Part shown: positions 63,952-64,000 of the stretch, piece after piece | How the letters are laid out: each line of letters opens with the position of its first letter | Position numbering within the stretch: position 1 is the first letter of the stretch | Origin: Prauserella rugosa | GTDB taxonomy: Bacteria > Actinomycetota > Actinomycetes > Mycobacteriales > Pseudonocardiaceae | Reading direction: 5' to 3' | Assembly: GCF_000719975.1 (NCBI RefSeq) | Contig: NZ_JOIJ01000005.1 | Span: forward strand, 248,001-312,000 | Length of the DNA stretch: 64,000 nucleotides | Made by a program: the position numbers and the translations under genes | The notes under the pieces: model-generated | The model's input: only the letters and a program-made list of their open reading frames with translations | Told to the model about the DNA's origin: nothing | Database searches by the model: none

Positions 63952-64000
63952 TCAGCTCTCCAGCAGCTCCGCCCACCGCTTGAGCCTGGTGGCCCACGCG
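63952..64000 (-). CDS. 3' end of a minus-strand gene cut by the window edge
   Basis: A minus-strand frame open from the window edge ends AWATRLKRWAELLES before TGA. Codon composition is that of real genes here. Too little is present to identify it. Confidence 0.4.
   Translation of the reverse strand, partial: AWATRLKRWAELLES

Overview
The window is chromosomal DNA from a high-GC actinomycete. Most codons end in G or C, GTG starts are common, and many genes have a promoter -10 motif a few bases before the start codon with no ribosome binding site. Mycothiol conjugate amidase, a Pra-like antigen, a short-chain Z-prenyl synthase and an IdeR-type iron box all point to Actinomycetota. A GcoAB pair matching the guaiacol O-demethylase known from Amycolatopsis suggests the Pseudonocardiaceae (Amycolatopsis, Saccharomonospora, Prauserella or relatives). 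No rRNA, tRNA, CRISPR array, insertion sequence or phage gene was seen.

Layout. 0.1-11.4 kb: a SpoIIE-type phosphatase, an iron-box-controlled siderophore-binding lipoprotein, a DivIVA-like coiled-coil protein, a class E/F sortase translationally coupled to a Cna-B surface protein, a Bax-inhibitor membrane protein, and an operon of a DUF819 transporter, a dipeptide epimerase and an NlpC/P60 peptidase that looks built to release, import and rework cell-wall peptides. 11.5-31.3 kb: a conserved core (thiolase, 5'-nucleotidase, cbs, pra-like, metB, ilvA, hpd with an Lrp regulator, greA, DUF4307, mca, DUF255 protein) whose order follows, from memory, the M. tuberculosis Rv1074c-Rv1086 neighbourhood. 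It is interrupted at 31.3-37.1 kb by gcoA-gcoB with an AraC regulator and by a DUF1772/TetR pair, and resumes with a PAQR protein and the Z-prenyl synthase at 37-38.7 kb. 39-40.7 kb: phoH2 preceded by a small overlapping gene in the position of the mycobacterial PhoAT antitoxin. A 104-bp imperfect inverted repeat then separates phoH2 from guaB1. 42.3-52.3 kb: accessory genes in divergent regulator/target pairs (WYL with DinB and VOC; TetR with an EamA exporter; TetR with a DrrAB-like ABC exporter), plus acetamidase, a short-chain dehydrogenase and an archaeal-type DNA ligase.

52.5-61.3 kb looks like an acquired metabolic island with more A/T in its spacers. It holds a GntR regulator, a TcuA-like flavoprotein, a two-gene split AbrB-type membrane protein, a LysR regulator, a PrpF-family isomerase, and a tripartite tricarboxylate transporter made of a Tat lipoprotein and a TctA-TctB fusion. 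Together they suggest uptake and conversion of tricarballylate, trans-aconitate or a similar tricarboxylate into the TCA cycle. Fumarase (fumC) lies directly downstream but probably belongs to the core genome. A ferredoxin-NADP reductase closes the window.

Regulation is unusually readable. Seven regulator genes, and two further promoter regions (6.6 kb and the iron box), have a palindrome or repeated motif in the adjacent spacer that can serve as a candidate operator, and about eight genes show a TANNNT box 5-8 bp before the start codon, consistent with leaderless transcripts.
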